Position numbers and translations under genes: made by a program
Source of the DNA: Promethearchaeota archaeon
GTDB lineage: Archaea > Asgardarchaeota > Lokiarchaeia > Sigyniarchaeales > SOKP01
DNA length: 32,575 nt
Assembly: GCA_030610785.1 (NCBI GenBank)
Contig: JAUWRB010000004.1
Coordinates: 1 to 32,575, forward strand
Reading direction: 5' to 3'
Shown here: in pieces, positions 1 through 9,791 of the stretch
How positions within the stretch are numbered: the stretch's first letter is position 1
How the letters are laid out: each line of letters begins with the position of its first letter
Notes under the pieces: generated by a model
The model's input: only the letters and a program-made list of their open reading frames with translations
The model's database searches: none
What the model was told of the DNA's origin: nothing

Positions 1-234
1 AAATTATAATTTGATTTGGATTTTTTAATTATTTAAATTAATTTTTTTTCTCCTTATCTTATAAAAATCTTTATTCAACCATTATCTTAAGATATTCAAG
101 TTATTTTATTGTATTTATTTTTGATTCAATACAAAAGTATATTAGTTTTTTTTTAATATTGTGAAAATATTTTGTTAAATAGTTAATTGTATTAATATAA
201 ATTAATTATAAAAAAAATTAGAGAAGGTATAAAA

Positions 235-2016
235 ATGAGCGAAGAGATACCAGAACCATGGTTAGATTATTGGCCTGAAGGTGTGCCTCGTCATATTGAT
301 TATGAGGAAAGATCATTAGGTCAAATTTTGCGAAATACGGCTAAAGTGTTCCCAAATTCCCAGGCAATTTATTTTATGGGATGGAGAACAACTTATAAGG
401 AATTAGATACAATGGTAGATAAATTTGCAACTGGACTTTCGAAAATGGGGATTAAAAAAGGAGATGTGGTAGCAATAGATGTGCCTAATGTGCCACAATT
501 CATTATTGCATTCTATGCGATCTGTAGAATTGGTGCGATTGCAAATCCAATCATTCCTTTACATAAATTTGTAGAAATTGCTTATCAAATTAACGATTCA
601 AATAGTAAAGCCATGATTATTTTAGATGCCCTTTATCAAGGTTATTTACATGGTAAGGACCTTTCTAAAATGCCAACCTTAAAGAATGTAATATTAACTG
701 GAATAGCAGAATATTTACCAAAGATTAAAGCAGTATTGGGAACAGCTTTAGGAAAAGTGCCTCAAATGAAAAAGAAATTATGGCCCACTCAAGTAGGAGA
801 CATAAAGTTCAACTCGTTTCAAGATGTTTTACAGAGTGGTGTTCCGATTAATCTGCCGGATGTTAAAATAAATCCTAAGGAAGATACTTCCACATTAATT
901 TACACTGGTGGGACCACAGGAGTACCAAAAGGAGTACAATTATCGCATTATAATTTATCTGTGAATGCTGAACAAGCACTTGCGTGGATTGAGGGTCAAT
1001 TACCAGAAATAAAAAAATCCCGCGGAAAAGGTGGCGTGGGTTGCTTGATTCCTTTCGGTCATGTCTTCGGAATTTCAACAGGGATGAACCTTGGAATTGC
1101 ATCAGGTTACAAACTTATACTCTTTGTTTCGCCTCCGGAAAAAAAATCAGATGTAATAAAGTATTTAATGAAAGAAGACGCTGTATACATCCCGGCAGTG
1201 CCTACGCTCTATAATCAAATAAATCAAGACCCTGATTCAACAAAATACAAGGGAAAATTAACCTCATTAGCCGCTTGTTTGAGTGGTGGTTCTGCCTTAC
1301 CTGCGGAAGTAAAAAGAAAATTTGAAGATATAACAGGAGCACTTATAATTGAGGGGTATGGCGCGAGCGAAACGTCCCCTATTGTAACTGGAGGTCCTTT
1401 CCATAGATATAAAATAAATTCTACAGGTTTACCAATGTCTGATACCTTAATAAAAATTGTAGACGCCGATGAGGGTAATAAACTTTTACCTATATGTCCT
1501 AATGAAAATTGCGATAAATGTGGAGAAGAAGAAGCAGAAAAATATATTGGAGAATTGTGTATAAATGGGCCTCAAATAATGCTAGGATATTTAAATAAAC
1601 CAGAAGATACTAAATATGCGTTAAGGAAAGATTCGAAAGGGCGGATTTGGTATTACTCCTCTGATATTGCGTGTATAGACCGTGAAGGCTATTTACATAT
1701 TAAGGATAGAAAGCGTGATATGATTAAATATAAGGGTCACGGTGTTTTCCCCGCAGAAGTTGAGAATCTAATATATCAAAACGAGGCGGTAAATGAAGTG
1801 GGCGTTATTGGCGTTCCGCATCCAGATGGTGTTGGACAGACTATTAAAGCTTATGTTTCAATTAAAGACGAATACAAAGGCAAGATCACGGAAGAAGACT
1901 TGATGGAATGGTGTAAAGATAACATAAGCCCTTATAAATATCCAAGAATAATAGAATTTTTAGAAGAATTGCCAAAAACTCTTATTGGAAAAATTATAAG
2001 ACGTGAATTAAGGTAG
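235..2016 (+). CDS. AMP-forming acyl-CoA ligase/synthetase (ANL superfamily, long-chain fatty acid-CoA ligase-like)
   Basis: 593 aa; motifs LIYTGGTTGVPKGVQLSH, GYGASETSPIV, YYSSDIACIDREGYLHIKDRKRDMIKYKGHGVFPAEVE, C-terminal LPKTLIGKIIRREL. Confidence 0.93.
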   Translation: MSEEIPEPWLDYWPEGVPRHIDYEERSLGQILRNTAKVFPNSQAIYFMGWRTTYKELDTMVDKFATGLSKMGIKKGDVVAIDVPNVPQFIIAFYAICRIGAIANPIIPLHKFVEIAYQINDSNSKAMIILDALYQGYLHGKDLSKMPTLKNVILTGIAEYLPKIKAVLGTALGKVPQMKKKLWPTQVGDIKFNSFQDVLQSGVPINLPDVKINPKEDTSTLIYTGGTTGVPKGVQLSHYNLSVNAEQALAWIEGQLPEIKKSRGKGGVGCLIPFGHVFGISTGMNLGIASGYKLILFVSPPEKKSDVIKYLMKEDAVYIPAVPTLYNQINQDPDSTKYKGKLTSLAACLSGGSALPAEVKRKFEDITGALIIEGYGASETSPIVTGGPFHRYKINSTGLPMSDTLIKIVDADEGNKLLPICPNENCDKCGEEEAEKYIGELCINGPQIMLGYLNKPEDTKYALRKDSKGRIWYYSSDIACIDREGYLHIKDRKRDMIKYKGHGVFPAEVENLIYQNEAVNEVGVIGVPHPDGVGQTIKAYVSIKDEYKGKITEEDLMEWCKDNISPYKYPRIIEFLEELPKTLIGKIIRRELR

Positions 2017-2059
2017 AATTAAATATTTCTTTTTTTTTTTATATATTTTTATTTTTAAA

Positions 2060-2171
2060 TCACATAATATGGGATCGAACCCTTTACTCATAATTTACGA
2101 ATTATAGTTCAATCAATTTTGATCAATAAAATAAAAAATCTTATGAGTGGATGACTAACTTTGTCCTGTGA
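2060..2171 (-). other. tRNA-like folded element or tRNA remnant (T-arm-like GGGTTCGATCCC)
   Basis: Minus strand: terminal tcaca/tgtga, actcataa/ttatgagt 8-bp stem with large loop, T-arm-like gggttcgatccc; no convincing D-arm. Confidence 0.2.
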
Positions 2172-2377
2172 GATTTTTTTTACTTTTTTTTAACTATTGA
2201 TAAAAAGAAAATAATTTGTAATTAAAGAAGAAATAAATAAATTCCATGAAAAAAAAATTCCTTTAATTTATTATATTTTAATTGAATACCATTTTAAGTT
2301 TTTTTTCATAATATTATTTTAAGAATTTTAATTTATTTCAAAAAATTAAATAAAAAACGCGAAAAAAGAGGATAAAA

Positions 2378-3610
2378 TTGAGAAAAGTAGCAATAATAGG
2401 CGTAGGAATAACTCCCTTCCTATCACGTTATTTGGACAAAACTTATTTTGAACTTGCTTATGACGCCACAAAATTGGCTTTAAATGATTGCAATAAGCAG
2501 GGTATAGAAATAACACACAAAGACCTTGAATCTACAGTATATGGTATATATAATGAATTATTTGAACGTCAGTTCATGCCAGATATTTTTATAAATAGTT
2601 ATATCGGAATGAATGACAAACCTGGAACTAGAATTGCAAGCGGAGGCGCTACAGGTGGTTATACCGTAAGAATGGCATATGCCGAAGTAGCTTCGGGGTT
2701 ATCTGATTTATGTTTATGTCTTGGTGTAGAAAAATGTAATGATTGTTACGACGAAAAAACAGGAGCAACTACACCACAAGTGCTAAATGCGATAGCATAC
2801 TCTGCGGATATGACCTATGAATATCCTATGGGCATGATGGCGGCAAGTTCATATGTTTCAATGGTAAACGCACACTTCGAAGAGTTCGGAAGTCCTTCGG
2901 AAGAACAGATGGCCCTTGTATCAGTTAAAAATCATGGAAACGCAATAAATAATCCAATAGCTCAATCCCCCATGAAAATCACTGTGGAGGATGTAATGAA
3001 TTCAAGAATTATTTGTTATCCGTTTAAAATGCTGGATTGCTGTTTGTATTCAGAAGCATCTGCATGTTTAATATTAGCAAGTGAGCAAAAAGTTAAAGAA
3101 TTAGGAGTAGAAAACCCTATTTGGATAACTGGAGTAGGTGCCGCTAATACTGATTGTTTTATAGGAAATCGTGAAAGCATCGGAAGATTATATTCTAATA
3201 TTAATGCGGCAAAAGCAGCTTACAAAATGGCGGGTCTGGATTATGACAATATCAAGAATCAAATCGATGTTGCAGAGCTTCACGATGCCTTTAGTGGACA
3301 AGAAGTAATTTCTTACGAAGAGTTAGGGTTTGTTCCTTTTGGAGAAGGTGGAAAGTGGATTGAATCGGGTGGACCTGAAATAGGTGGTGAACTACCTTGC
3401 TGTCCAAGTGGAGGCTTAATAGGGTGTGGGCACGCAGTAGGTGCCACTGGCATTATGTCCACAGGTGAAGCAGCTCTTCAATTAAGAGGTGATGCGGATA
3501 AACATCAAGTAACAATTGAAAAAGGGCGGGCTCTTGCTCATTCAATTGGGGGACCTGGAGCTGCGTATGCGGCTATTATTATAATGGAAAACGAGGAGGC
3601 GAAAAAATAA
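2378..3610 (+). CDS. Thiolase-fold protein (SCP-x/lipid-transfer/acetyl-CoA acetyltransferase-like); TTG start
   Basis: 410 aa; MRKVAIIGVGITPF N-terminus, ASGLSDLCLCLGVEKC, VAELHDAFSGQE, GGLIGCGHAVGATG; starts at ttg. Confidence 0.9.
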   Translation: MRKVAIIGVGITPFLSRYLDKTYFELAYDATKLALNDCNKQGIEITHKDLESTVYGIYNELFERQFMPDIFINSYIGMNDKPGTRIASGGATGGYTVRMAYAEVASGLSDLCLCLGVEKCNDCYDEKTGATTPQVLNAIAYSADMTYEYPMGMMAASSYVSMVNAHFEEFGSPSEEQMALVSVKNHGNAINNPIAQSPMKITVEDVMNSRIICYPFKMLDCCLYSEASACLILASEQKVKELGVENPIWITGVGAANTDCFIGNRESIGRLYSNINAAKAAYKMAGLDYDNIKNQIDVAELHDAFSGQEVISYEELGFVPFGEGGKWIESGGPEIGGELPCCPSGGLIGCGHAVGATGIMSTGEAALQLRGDADKHQVTIEKGRALAHSIGGPGAAYAAIIIMENEEAKK

Positions 3611-3612
3611 AA

Positions 3613-4107
3613 ATGGTGTTTCAAGAGCATCAAATACGGGATAAAATTTTAATTGAATATAAATATACTATGGGCGGGCAATCAAAATTCTTCATAGAAT
3701 TGATGAATAATAAAAAGATATTAGGTACCAAATGCCGGAAGTGCAAAAAGGTTTGGTTACCTCCAAGAATTAATTGTTCGGAATGTTATGAAGATACTGA
3801 TTGGATTGAGCTTCCACATACAGGTACCATACAAGTAAGCACGATCGTTTGGTATGGTGCCGCTGCATTTATTCAGAACGTCCCTTATGGCTGTGCCTTC
3901 ATCAAATTAGATAAAGCAGATACCGCAATGTTTCAAGGCGTATTTTCAGAAAATTTGGTTCCTTCTAAACTCAAAAAAGGACAACGAGTTAAAGCAGTAT
4001 TTAAAAAGAAGGAGAATCGAGAAGGAAAAATGACAGACTTCTTTTTTGTCCCTGAGGATGAATGGGAAAGATGGATTAATAAACCAGAATATGAGGGAGG
4101 GGATTAA
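3613..4107 (+). CDS. DUF35 Zn-ribbon/OB-fold acyl-CoA-associated protein
   Basis: 164 aa; CRKCKKVWLPPRINCSEC rubredoxin-like Zn ribbon followed by OB-fold-like C-terminus; 2 nt after the thiolase stop. Confidence 0.9.
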   Translation: MVFQEHQIRDKILIEYKYTMGGQSKFFIELMNNKKILGTKCRKCKKVWLPPRINCSECYEDTDWIELPHTGTIQVSTIVWYGAAAFIQNVPYGCAFIKLDKADTAMFQGVFSENLVPSKLKKGQRVKAVFKKKENREGKMTDFFFVPEDEWERWINKPEYEGGD

Positions 4108-4109
4108 AA

Positions 4110-4481
4110 ATGGGCGTAGCAAGTGAAAACTTAAAACCAATTGTTGAAAAAATGAACACCATAGATAAAGTCAATGCGGTTTTTTATACAAATATTGCAG
4201 GAAATGATGTGAACTGGGACATGACTTTCCAATTTAATTTAAATAACGAAGAACCCTTTTATATTCAAGTAAAAGATCGTAAAGCCAGTCTACTCTCTGG
4301 AACGGCAAGCGATCCTGATATCATATTGACAGGAGATAACAATGCTATTGTGAAAATATGCAATGGTAAAGGTGATTTTACGCATGCAATAAGTCGTGAA
4401 GCGGTAACTGTAACTAAAGGACGGGTTATCGAAGTAATCAGATTAACAAGAGCTATTAACATTGTATTGGGGAAAAAATAA
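4110..4481 (+). CDS. SCP2 sterol-binding/sterol-carrier domain protein
   Basis: 123 aa; WDMTFQFNLNNEEPFYIQVKDRKASLLSGTASDPDIILTGD... SCP2-like pattern; adjacent to DUF35 gene. Confidence 0.85.
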   Translation: MGVASENLKPIVEKMNTIDKVNAVFYTNIAGNDVNWDMTFQFNLNNEEPFYIQVKDRKASLLSGTASDPDIILTGDNNAIVKICNGKGDFTHAISREAVTVTKGRVIEVIRLTRAINIVLGKK

Positions 4482-4733
4482 ATTTTCTAATAAAATCTAA
4501 TCATTTTTTATTTTTATTTTATCTTTTTTTTATTATTTTTTTAAAAACAAAAGCCCTTATTCGTTAACTAATTAATCAATAACATATATCGTTATATTTG
4601 GGTCTTTTTTTTTATGATTTTAAGATTCCAATAATGTTATAATTTTAAATAAAAGTAAATCATTATTAAATTTCAACAGATCATAAGAAATCAATTAAAT
4701 TAAAAACAGTAAATATAAATATAAAAAGAGTGA

Positions 4734-5210
4734 ATGAATGAAATGCTTGAAGAAGACCAAGAGATTTTTATAACGAAAGGTATGGTTCGCGCAGATTTCG
4801 ATTTTTGGGTTGGATTAGTAATGGATAAATTTTACGATGGTCTGCAAGAAAAGAAATTTATTGGTACTAAATGTTCTAAATGCGGAAAAGTTTTCTTGCC
4901 GCCTAGAAATAGATGTGGAGATTGTTTTGTTAAGGCGGAAGAATTTGTAGATTTACCTGAAACAGGGATTTTAAAAAATTTTACTGTTACTACTTATAAA
5001 ATAACCGAGCGAAAAATTAGAAAGGTAAAAAAGGATATTATGGTTGGCTTAGTTCAAGTTGATGGGGCAGATACTGCTATGTTAGTTCCAATAGTAAATA
5101 CAAATCCAGATAATTTAAAAGAAGGAATGAAAGTTAGTGTAGTATGGGCAAAAAAACTAAAAGGTGACCCCCAAGATATTGCGGGTTTTGAGCCTGTTGG
5201 AGATGGTTAA
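4734..5210 (+). CDS. DUF35 Zn-ribbon/OB-fold protein
   Basis: 158 aa; CSKCGKVFLPPRNRCGDC. Confidence 0.9.
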   Translation: MNEMLEEDQEIFITKGMVRADFDFWVGLVMDKFYDGLQEKKFIGTKCSKCGKVFLPPRNRCGDCFVKAEEFVDLPETGILKNFTVTTYKITERKIRKVKKDIMVGLVQVDGADTAMLVPIVNTNPDNLKEGMKVSVVWAKKLKGDPQDIAGFEPVGDG

Positions 5211-5211
5211 A

Positions 5212-6345
5212 ATGGACAAAGTAGGAATAGTCGGATATTACCAAGTTAAACCGGGTTTAGATATAATGATGAGCCCTTATGAAATGATTTTTGAAGCCGT
5301 GAGGGGAGCTTTAGATTACGCTGACCTTAAAAGAAAAGACTTAACAACCGTTATTTCCGCAACTAACGATTATTACGACGGAAAAACCATTTCTAATTGC
5401 TTTAAAGTAGAAGCAGGAGGGGCATACATGAAAGACGAGAGTAAAGTAGAAATGGACGGTGCACATGCAGCAATGTATGGTCTATTTAGAATATTAAGCG
5501 GTAATCATAAGCTTGCAATGATATATGGTATTAGCACGCCCTCTTGTTATCAATATGAATCTGTCCGCGTGTTAGAAAATGATCCCACGTTTGATAGACC
5601 AATTAATCTATTGAATTCCTATACTTCCGGAGGAATGCAAATGAGAGCTTATATGAAGGCATTTGGAATTTCAGAAGAAGATATTGCTAAAGTTGCCGTT
5701 TATAACTTAAAAAACGCTGCTAAAAATCCTCTGGCTTTACCAGAAGCTAAGAAAGCCGATATCACGATTGATGAAGTTTTAAAGTCGGATATATTAAGCA
5801 CACCATTAAGGGAATTAATGTATCCAATGAAATGTGATGGTGCTACTGCGATGATTCTCGCTCCAGAAAGACAAGCTTTAAAAATAACAGATAATCCTGT
5901 ATGGATTATTGGTGTCGGAAATGTCAATGAAACATATTATTTAGGAGATCGAGATTTAAGCGTTAGTTTATCTATGGAAATGGCTGCTGGAAAAGCGTAT
6001 GAAATGGCGGGAATAAAAGATCCTAAAAGTGAAATTGATGTTGCAGAGGTTTTTGGACATACTGCTTGCGAGGATCTAATTATAGCCGAAGCTGCTGGTT
6101 TAACTGATAAGGGGAAAGGTATATCCATGGTTGATAGAGGAAACCTTAATCCATCGGGAGGCACAATGGCGGGATATACTCCGTGTGCAAATGGTCTAAC
6201 AAGGATAGTAGAAGCGGCTAAACAACTCCGTAATGAAGCAGAAGGCCATCAAATAAATGGCGCTAAGATGGCTATTGCTACCGGGCAAGTTGGTTTTTGT
6301 GCCCAGAATAATGTAATATATGTATTGGAGAGAGGTGGAAATTAA
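5212..6345 (+). CDS. Thiolase-fold protein lacking canonical catalytic residues (lipid-transfer/aldolase-like)
   Basis: ORF opens at 5164; internal ATG at 5212 (MDKVGIVGYYQVK) fits the family N-terminus and abuts the DUF35 stop. Confidence 0.85.
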   Translation: MDKVGIVGYYQVKPGLDIMMSPYEMIFEAVRGALDYADLKRKDLTTVISATNDYYDGKTISNCFKVEAGGAYMKDESKVEMDGAHAAMYGLFRILSGNHKLAMIYGISTPSCYQYESVRVLENDPTFDRPINLLNSYTSGGMQMRAYMKAFGISEEDIAKVAVYNLKNAAKNPLALPEAKKADITIDEVLKSDILSTPLRELMYPMKCDGATAMILAPERQALKITDNPVWIIGVGNVNETYYLGDRDLSVSLSMEMAAGKAYEMAGIKDPKSEIDVAEVFGHTACEDLIIAEAAGLTDKGKGISMVDRGNLNPSGGTMAGYTPCANGLTRIVEAAKQLRNEAEGHQINGAKMAIATGQVGFCAQNNVIYVLERGGN

Positions 6346-6346
6346 T

Positions 6347-7591
6347 ATGGCGAAAGTACAACCAGCAATAATAAGTTGCGGTTTTTGTGAACATGCTTCT
6401 AAACGTTCTGATGTGAACATGGCAGAACTGGTTAATGAAGCTGTTGAAGATTGCTTGAAAAAAGCAGGGTCCATAGAGTGGAAAGATATTGATTGTGTTA
6501 TAAATGGTAACATGCCTGCTTTTGAAGGGGCTAACATGCCAGAATTATGGATGACTGACCATATGGCCGCTAAAAATAAACCCCTATTAAGAGTAACCAC
6601 GGGAGGAACCACCGGCGGTTCCGTTTGTATCGCGGGATATTATGCTGTAGCATCCGGATTATATGATACTGTTTTGGCTGTAGCATTCGAACAACAATCG
6701 TGCGGTAATACGACGGTGGGCTTATCATCAGTAGCTTTAGGAGAGATTTCTATTTTTCCTGCTTTAGGATACGATTACGACAGGCTAAAAAGAAATCTAG
6801 GGGCTGGCGCGGCAATTGGGATTGCCTCATATCAAGCAATGAATTACATGAGAAGAAGTAAAGCGACAGAAGAAGATTTAGCGCGTGTTGTCGTCCAAAA
6901 TCGAAGGAATGCTGCAAAGAATTGGTGGACTCATTTAAAAATGCCTACTATAACAATTGATGACGTGTTAGACACTCCTTATATATCATATCCTTTAAGA
7001 TTTGGTATGGTCTGTCCTGCATCAGATGGCGCTTGTGCAATGCTCTTTACAACGGAGGAGAAAGCAAAGCAAATTGCTGATATCCCCGTATATGTAAATG
7101 GTGTTGCAAGCTATAGTAATGAAACTGCTATTGTAGGAATTGACTGTGCAGGTGCTGGTCAAGTTGATCCTTGTGAACAATTAGGCGCCGTGAAATCAGC
7201 TGAAATTGCATATGGGCAAGCGGGTATATCTTTTCCAAATAAAGAAATTGATTACGCCGAAGTATATTCTCCTTTCCCGAATCAAGAATTAATGTGGGTG
7301 GAAAGAGTTGGACTTTTTGAAGAAAATAAAGCTCCTGAAGCGTATAGAAATGGAGTATCGGCTTTTAATGGTGAATTACCAATAAATTGTTCTGGTGGTG
7401 TAAATTCTACGAATGCCATTGGAGCATCGGCAATGGAAAGACCTGCTGAAGCAGCGCTACAAATCATGGGAAAAGCGGGAAATCAAGTTCCTAAAACAGT
7501 ACATACCGCATTAGGACATGGATGGGGTGGCGCAATTAATTTTATAACACATGTGGTAATGTCTGACGAACCACAACGAAAATGGAGGTGA
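6347..7591 (+). CDS. Thiolase-fold protein lacking canonical catalytic residues
   Basis: ORF opens at 6320; likely start ATG 6347 (MAKVQPAIISCGF) after purine-rich gagaggtggaa; GGTTGGSVCIAGYYAVASGLYDTVLAVAFEQ, EIDYAEVYSPF. Confidence 0.87.
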   Translation: MAKVQPAIISCGFCEHASKRSDVNMAELVNEAVEDCLKKAGSIEWKDIDCVINGNMPAFEGANMPELWMTDHMAAKNKPLLRVTTGGTTGGSVCIAGYYAVASGLYDTVLAVAFEQQSCGNTTVGLSSVALGEISIFPALGYDYDRLKRNLGAGAAIGIASYQAMNYMRRSKATEEDLARVVVQNRRNAAKNWWTHLKMPTITIDDVLDTPYISYPLRFGMVCPASDGACAMLFTTEEKAKQIADIPVYVNGVASYSNETAIVGIDCAGAGQVDPCEQLGAVKSAEIAYGQAGISFPNKEIDYAEVYSPFPNQELMWVERVGLFEENKAPEAYRNGVSAFNGELPINCSGGVNSTNAIGASAMERPAEAALQIMGKAGNQVPKTVHTALGHGWGGAINFITHVVMSDEPQRKWR

Positions 7592-7600
7592 AAATATAAA

Positions 7601-8116
7601 ATGCCTTTACCAGATTATGAGAAAAAATCTTATAAAAGAACTAGAACAATGCATGGAAATTGGTATTTAGCAAGTTATCGATATAAGTTTAATTTATCAA
7701 GAACCAAAGTATTTTTAAAAGGACTTGCGAAAGGACATATCTTAGGATTAAAATGTAGGTCCTGTAACACCGTGTCTTTTCCTCCTCGATTAATTTGTGG
7801 ACGATGTTTAGTAAAACCCGATCAATGGGTTCGATTACCTGAAACAGCCAGTGTTTCTACATTTTCAGCTAATTACGATGCAGACGATAAAAATAGAGAG
7901 AGACCATATCCGATTGTAGCAGTACAACAAGATGGTACCGACACTGTTTGGGTTCATAATCTTACGGATAAATTCGATTTTCATGATGTCTATGTCGGCA
8001 TGCCTTTAAAAGCTGTATGGGCTGAAGAGCGAAAAGGTATATGGATGGATATAGACCATTACGAGCCCATTGAAGATCCGGCAATTGAGCTTAACAAAAA
8101 AGAAGAAGAAATGTGA
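7601..8116 (+). CDS. DUF35 Zn-ribbon/OB-fold protein
   Basis: 171 aa; CRSCNTVSFPPRLICGRC. Confidence 0.9.
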   Translation: MPLPDYEKKSYKRTRTMHGNWYLASYRYKFNLSRTKVFLKGLAKGHILGLKCRSCNTVSFPPRLICGRCLVKPDQWVRLPETASVSTFSANYDADDKNRERPYPIVAVQQDGTDTVWVHNLTDKFDFHDVYVGMPLKAVWAEERKGIWMDIDHYEPIEDPAIELNKKEEEM

Positions 8117-8234
8117 AATGGGTTAAAATCAGTTTTGAAAAATTGTTATAAATTTTTTTTTTTCTTTATTTATTTTTAAAAGAAATTTTATTCATAGTAT
8201 TTATTAATTTTTATTCAATTTGTTTTAATATATT

Positions 8235-9788
8235 ATGGAACAAAAAAAAATTAATGAAAACGATGTGATTTCAACCTATCCTATTATTGTTATTGGTGCA
8301 GGTCTCGGAGGACTCGGAGCGGCGTGCCAACTCGGTCTCCTAGGAAAAAAAGTATTGTTACTCGAGAAAAATAACGTGCCGGGAGGGTTTGCGACATCTT
8401 TTGTTCGAGGTAGATTCGAATTTGAAGGAGCATTACACGAATTAAGTGATATTGGTACAGAAGATAATAAAGGGACTCTTTATAGATTTTTTGAGAAAAT
8501 AGGAGTAATTCCTGATAAATTAAAGTTTAAACAAGTTCCGGAATTTTATCGAAGCGTTTTTTTAGATGGATACGATGTCACGATGCCTCTTGGCTTTGAA
8601 TCATATACTAATAAATTAATCGAGTTGTTTCCTGCCGAACAAAAGGGAATAGAAGAATTCATGAAAATGTGCAAAGCAGTGCTAGAAGGAATTAAATTTA
8701 TTGCTTCTAAAGGAGGGAAATATTCGCCCGCAGAAGTCCTAAAAGAACATCCGTGGGTAGCGCGCATCTCTGGTCTAACGCTCTCAGAAGTGTTTGAGAA
8801 ATTTTTTAAAGACAAAAAATTAATGGCAATTATAGGTCAATTATGGGGTTATGTAGGGTTGCCCCCAGCCAGAATAAATGCTTATGCCTTTATTGCCATG
8901 TTAATATTTTATTTAAATTGGGGTGCTGTTTTTCCAATTGGACGGTCTCACGCATTAACAAGCTCAATGCTGAAAGCTTTTCAAGATTTAGGCGGTGAAG
9001 TAAGGTTTAATGCTTTAGTGGATCGTATCCTCGTGGAAAATAACAGAGCGTGCGGAGTTAAACTTCTTAACGGCGATATTTATCGTTGCGAGGCGGTTTT
9101 TTCAAACGTGAATCCTATATGCACGGTAATGAAAATGCTTCCACGTGAAGTTGTACCGGATAGCTATAAAAAAAGCGTTTATTCTCCACAAATTGGTCCC
9201 TCAGCCTTTTCAGTATATTTGGGAATTAATGCTTCTCATAAAAAATTAGGATTAAATGCTCATGAAACTTTTATCAACGCAACATGGGATGTAGATGATG
9301 CTTTTGAATCTTTTATGAAATTAGAACCACCAAAATATATGGTCGCAGCGTGTTATAATCATGTGTATGAAAATATATCTCCCCCGGGAACAACTCAACT
9401 TGTTCTCACTACGCTCCAAATGGGCAAGCTTTGGCAAAGTATCTCTCCCGATCAATACAACCGAGTGAAGGATGAAATTGCAGGGAAGATGATTGATCTG
9501 GTAGAACAGACAATAAGCCCGAATATTCGCGATTACTTGGAGGTTGCAGTTGTAGCAACACCGCTCACATATTATCGCTACTCGAAAAACATGGAAGGAG
9601 CAATATATGGTTATACACAAGATATCTTAAACGGGCCATTACTTAGATTAAAAAGCAGGGGAGCAATACCTGGACTATATCAAGTGGGTGCATGGACAAA
9701 TTTCGGAGGAGGCTTCTCAACATCGATTCTAGGTGGGAGAATCGCCGCAGGCATGTATTTAAGAGATAAAAAACAAGGGAGATGGTAA
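8235..9788 (+). CDS. CrtI/phytoene desaturase-like FAD-dependent oxidoreductase
   Basis: 517 aa; Rossmann PIIVIGAGLGGLGAACQLGLLGKKVLLLEKNNVPGGFATSF; C-terminal GLYQVGAWTNFGGGFSTSILGGRIAAG. Confidence 0.9.
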   Translation: MEQKKINENDVISTYPIIVIGAGLGGLGAACQLGLLGKKVLLLEKNNVPGGFATSFVRGRFEFEGALHELSDIGTEDNKGTLYRFFEKIGVIPDKLKFKQVPEFYRSVFLDGYDVTMPLGFESYTNKLIELFPAEQKGIEEFMKMCKAVLEGIKFIASKGGKYSPAEVLKEHPWVARISGLTLSEVFEKFFKDKKLMAIIGQLWGYVGLPPARINAYAFIAMLIFYLNWGAVFPIGRSHALTSSMLKAFQDLGGEVRFNALVDRILVENNRACGVKLLNGDIYRCEAVFSNVNPICTVMKMLPREVVPDSYKKSVYSPQIGPSAFSVYLGINASHKKLGLNAHETFINATWDVDDAFESFMKLEPPKYMVAACYNHVYENISPPGTTQLVLTTLQMGKLWQSISPDQYNRVKDEIAGKMIDLVEQTISPNIRDYLEVAVVATPLTYYRYSKNMEGAIYGYTQDILNGPLLRLKSRGAIPGLYQVGAWTNFGGGFSTSILGGRIAAGMYLRDKKQGRW

Positions 9789-9791
9789 AAA

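Noticed and set aside
875-1102. Short minus-strand ORFs inside the ligase and similar shadow ORFs (e.g. 3946-4140, 4265-4462, 5700-5927, 6196-6612, 8546-8815, 9321-9620, 20930-21451, 23678-24232)
   Set aside because: They overlap well-supported CDSs on the other strand and lack recognisable motifs
2010-2060. Poly-T/poly-A tracts after genes as defined terminators
   Set aside because: Oligo-T runs are compatible with archaeal termination but are everywhere in this AT-rich DNA, so not individually supportable
235-9788. Complete beta-oxidation operon
   Set aside because: Acyl-CoA dehydrogenase, enoyl-CoA hydratase and hydroxyacyl-CoA dehydrogenase are absent, and the thiolase folds lack the catalytic Cys
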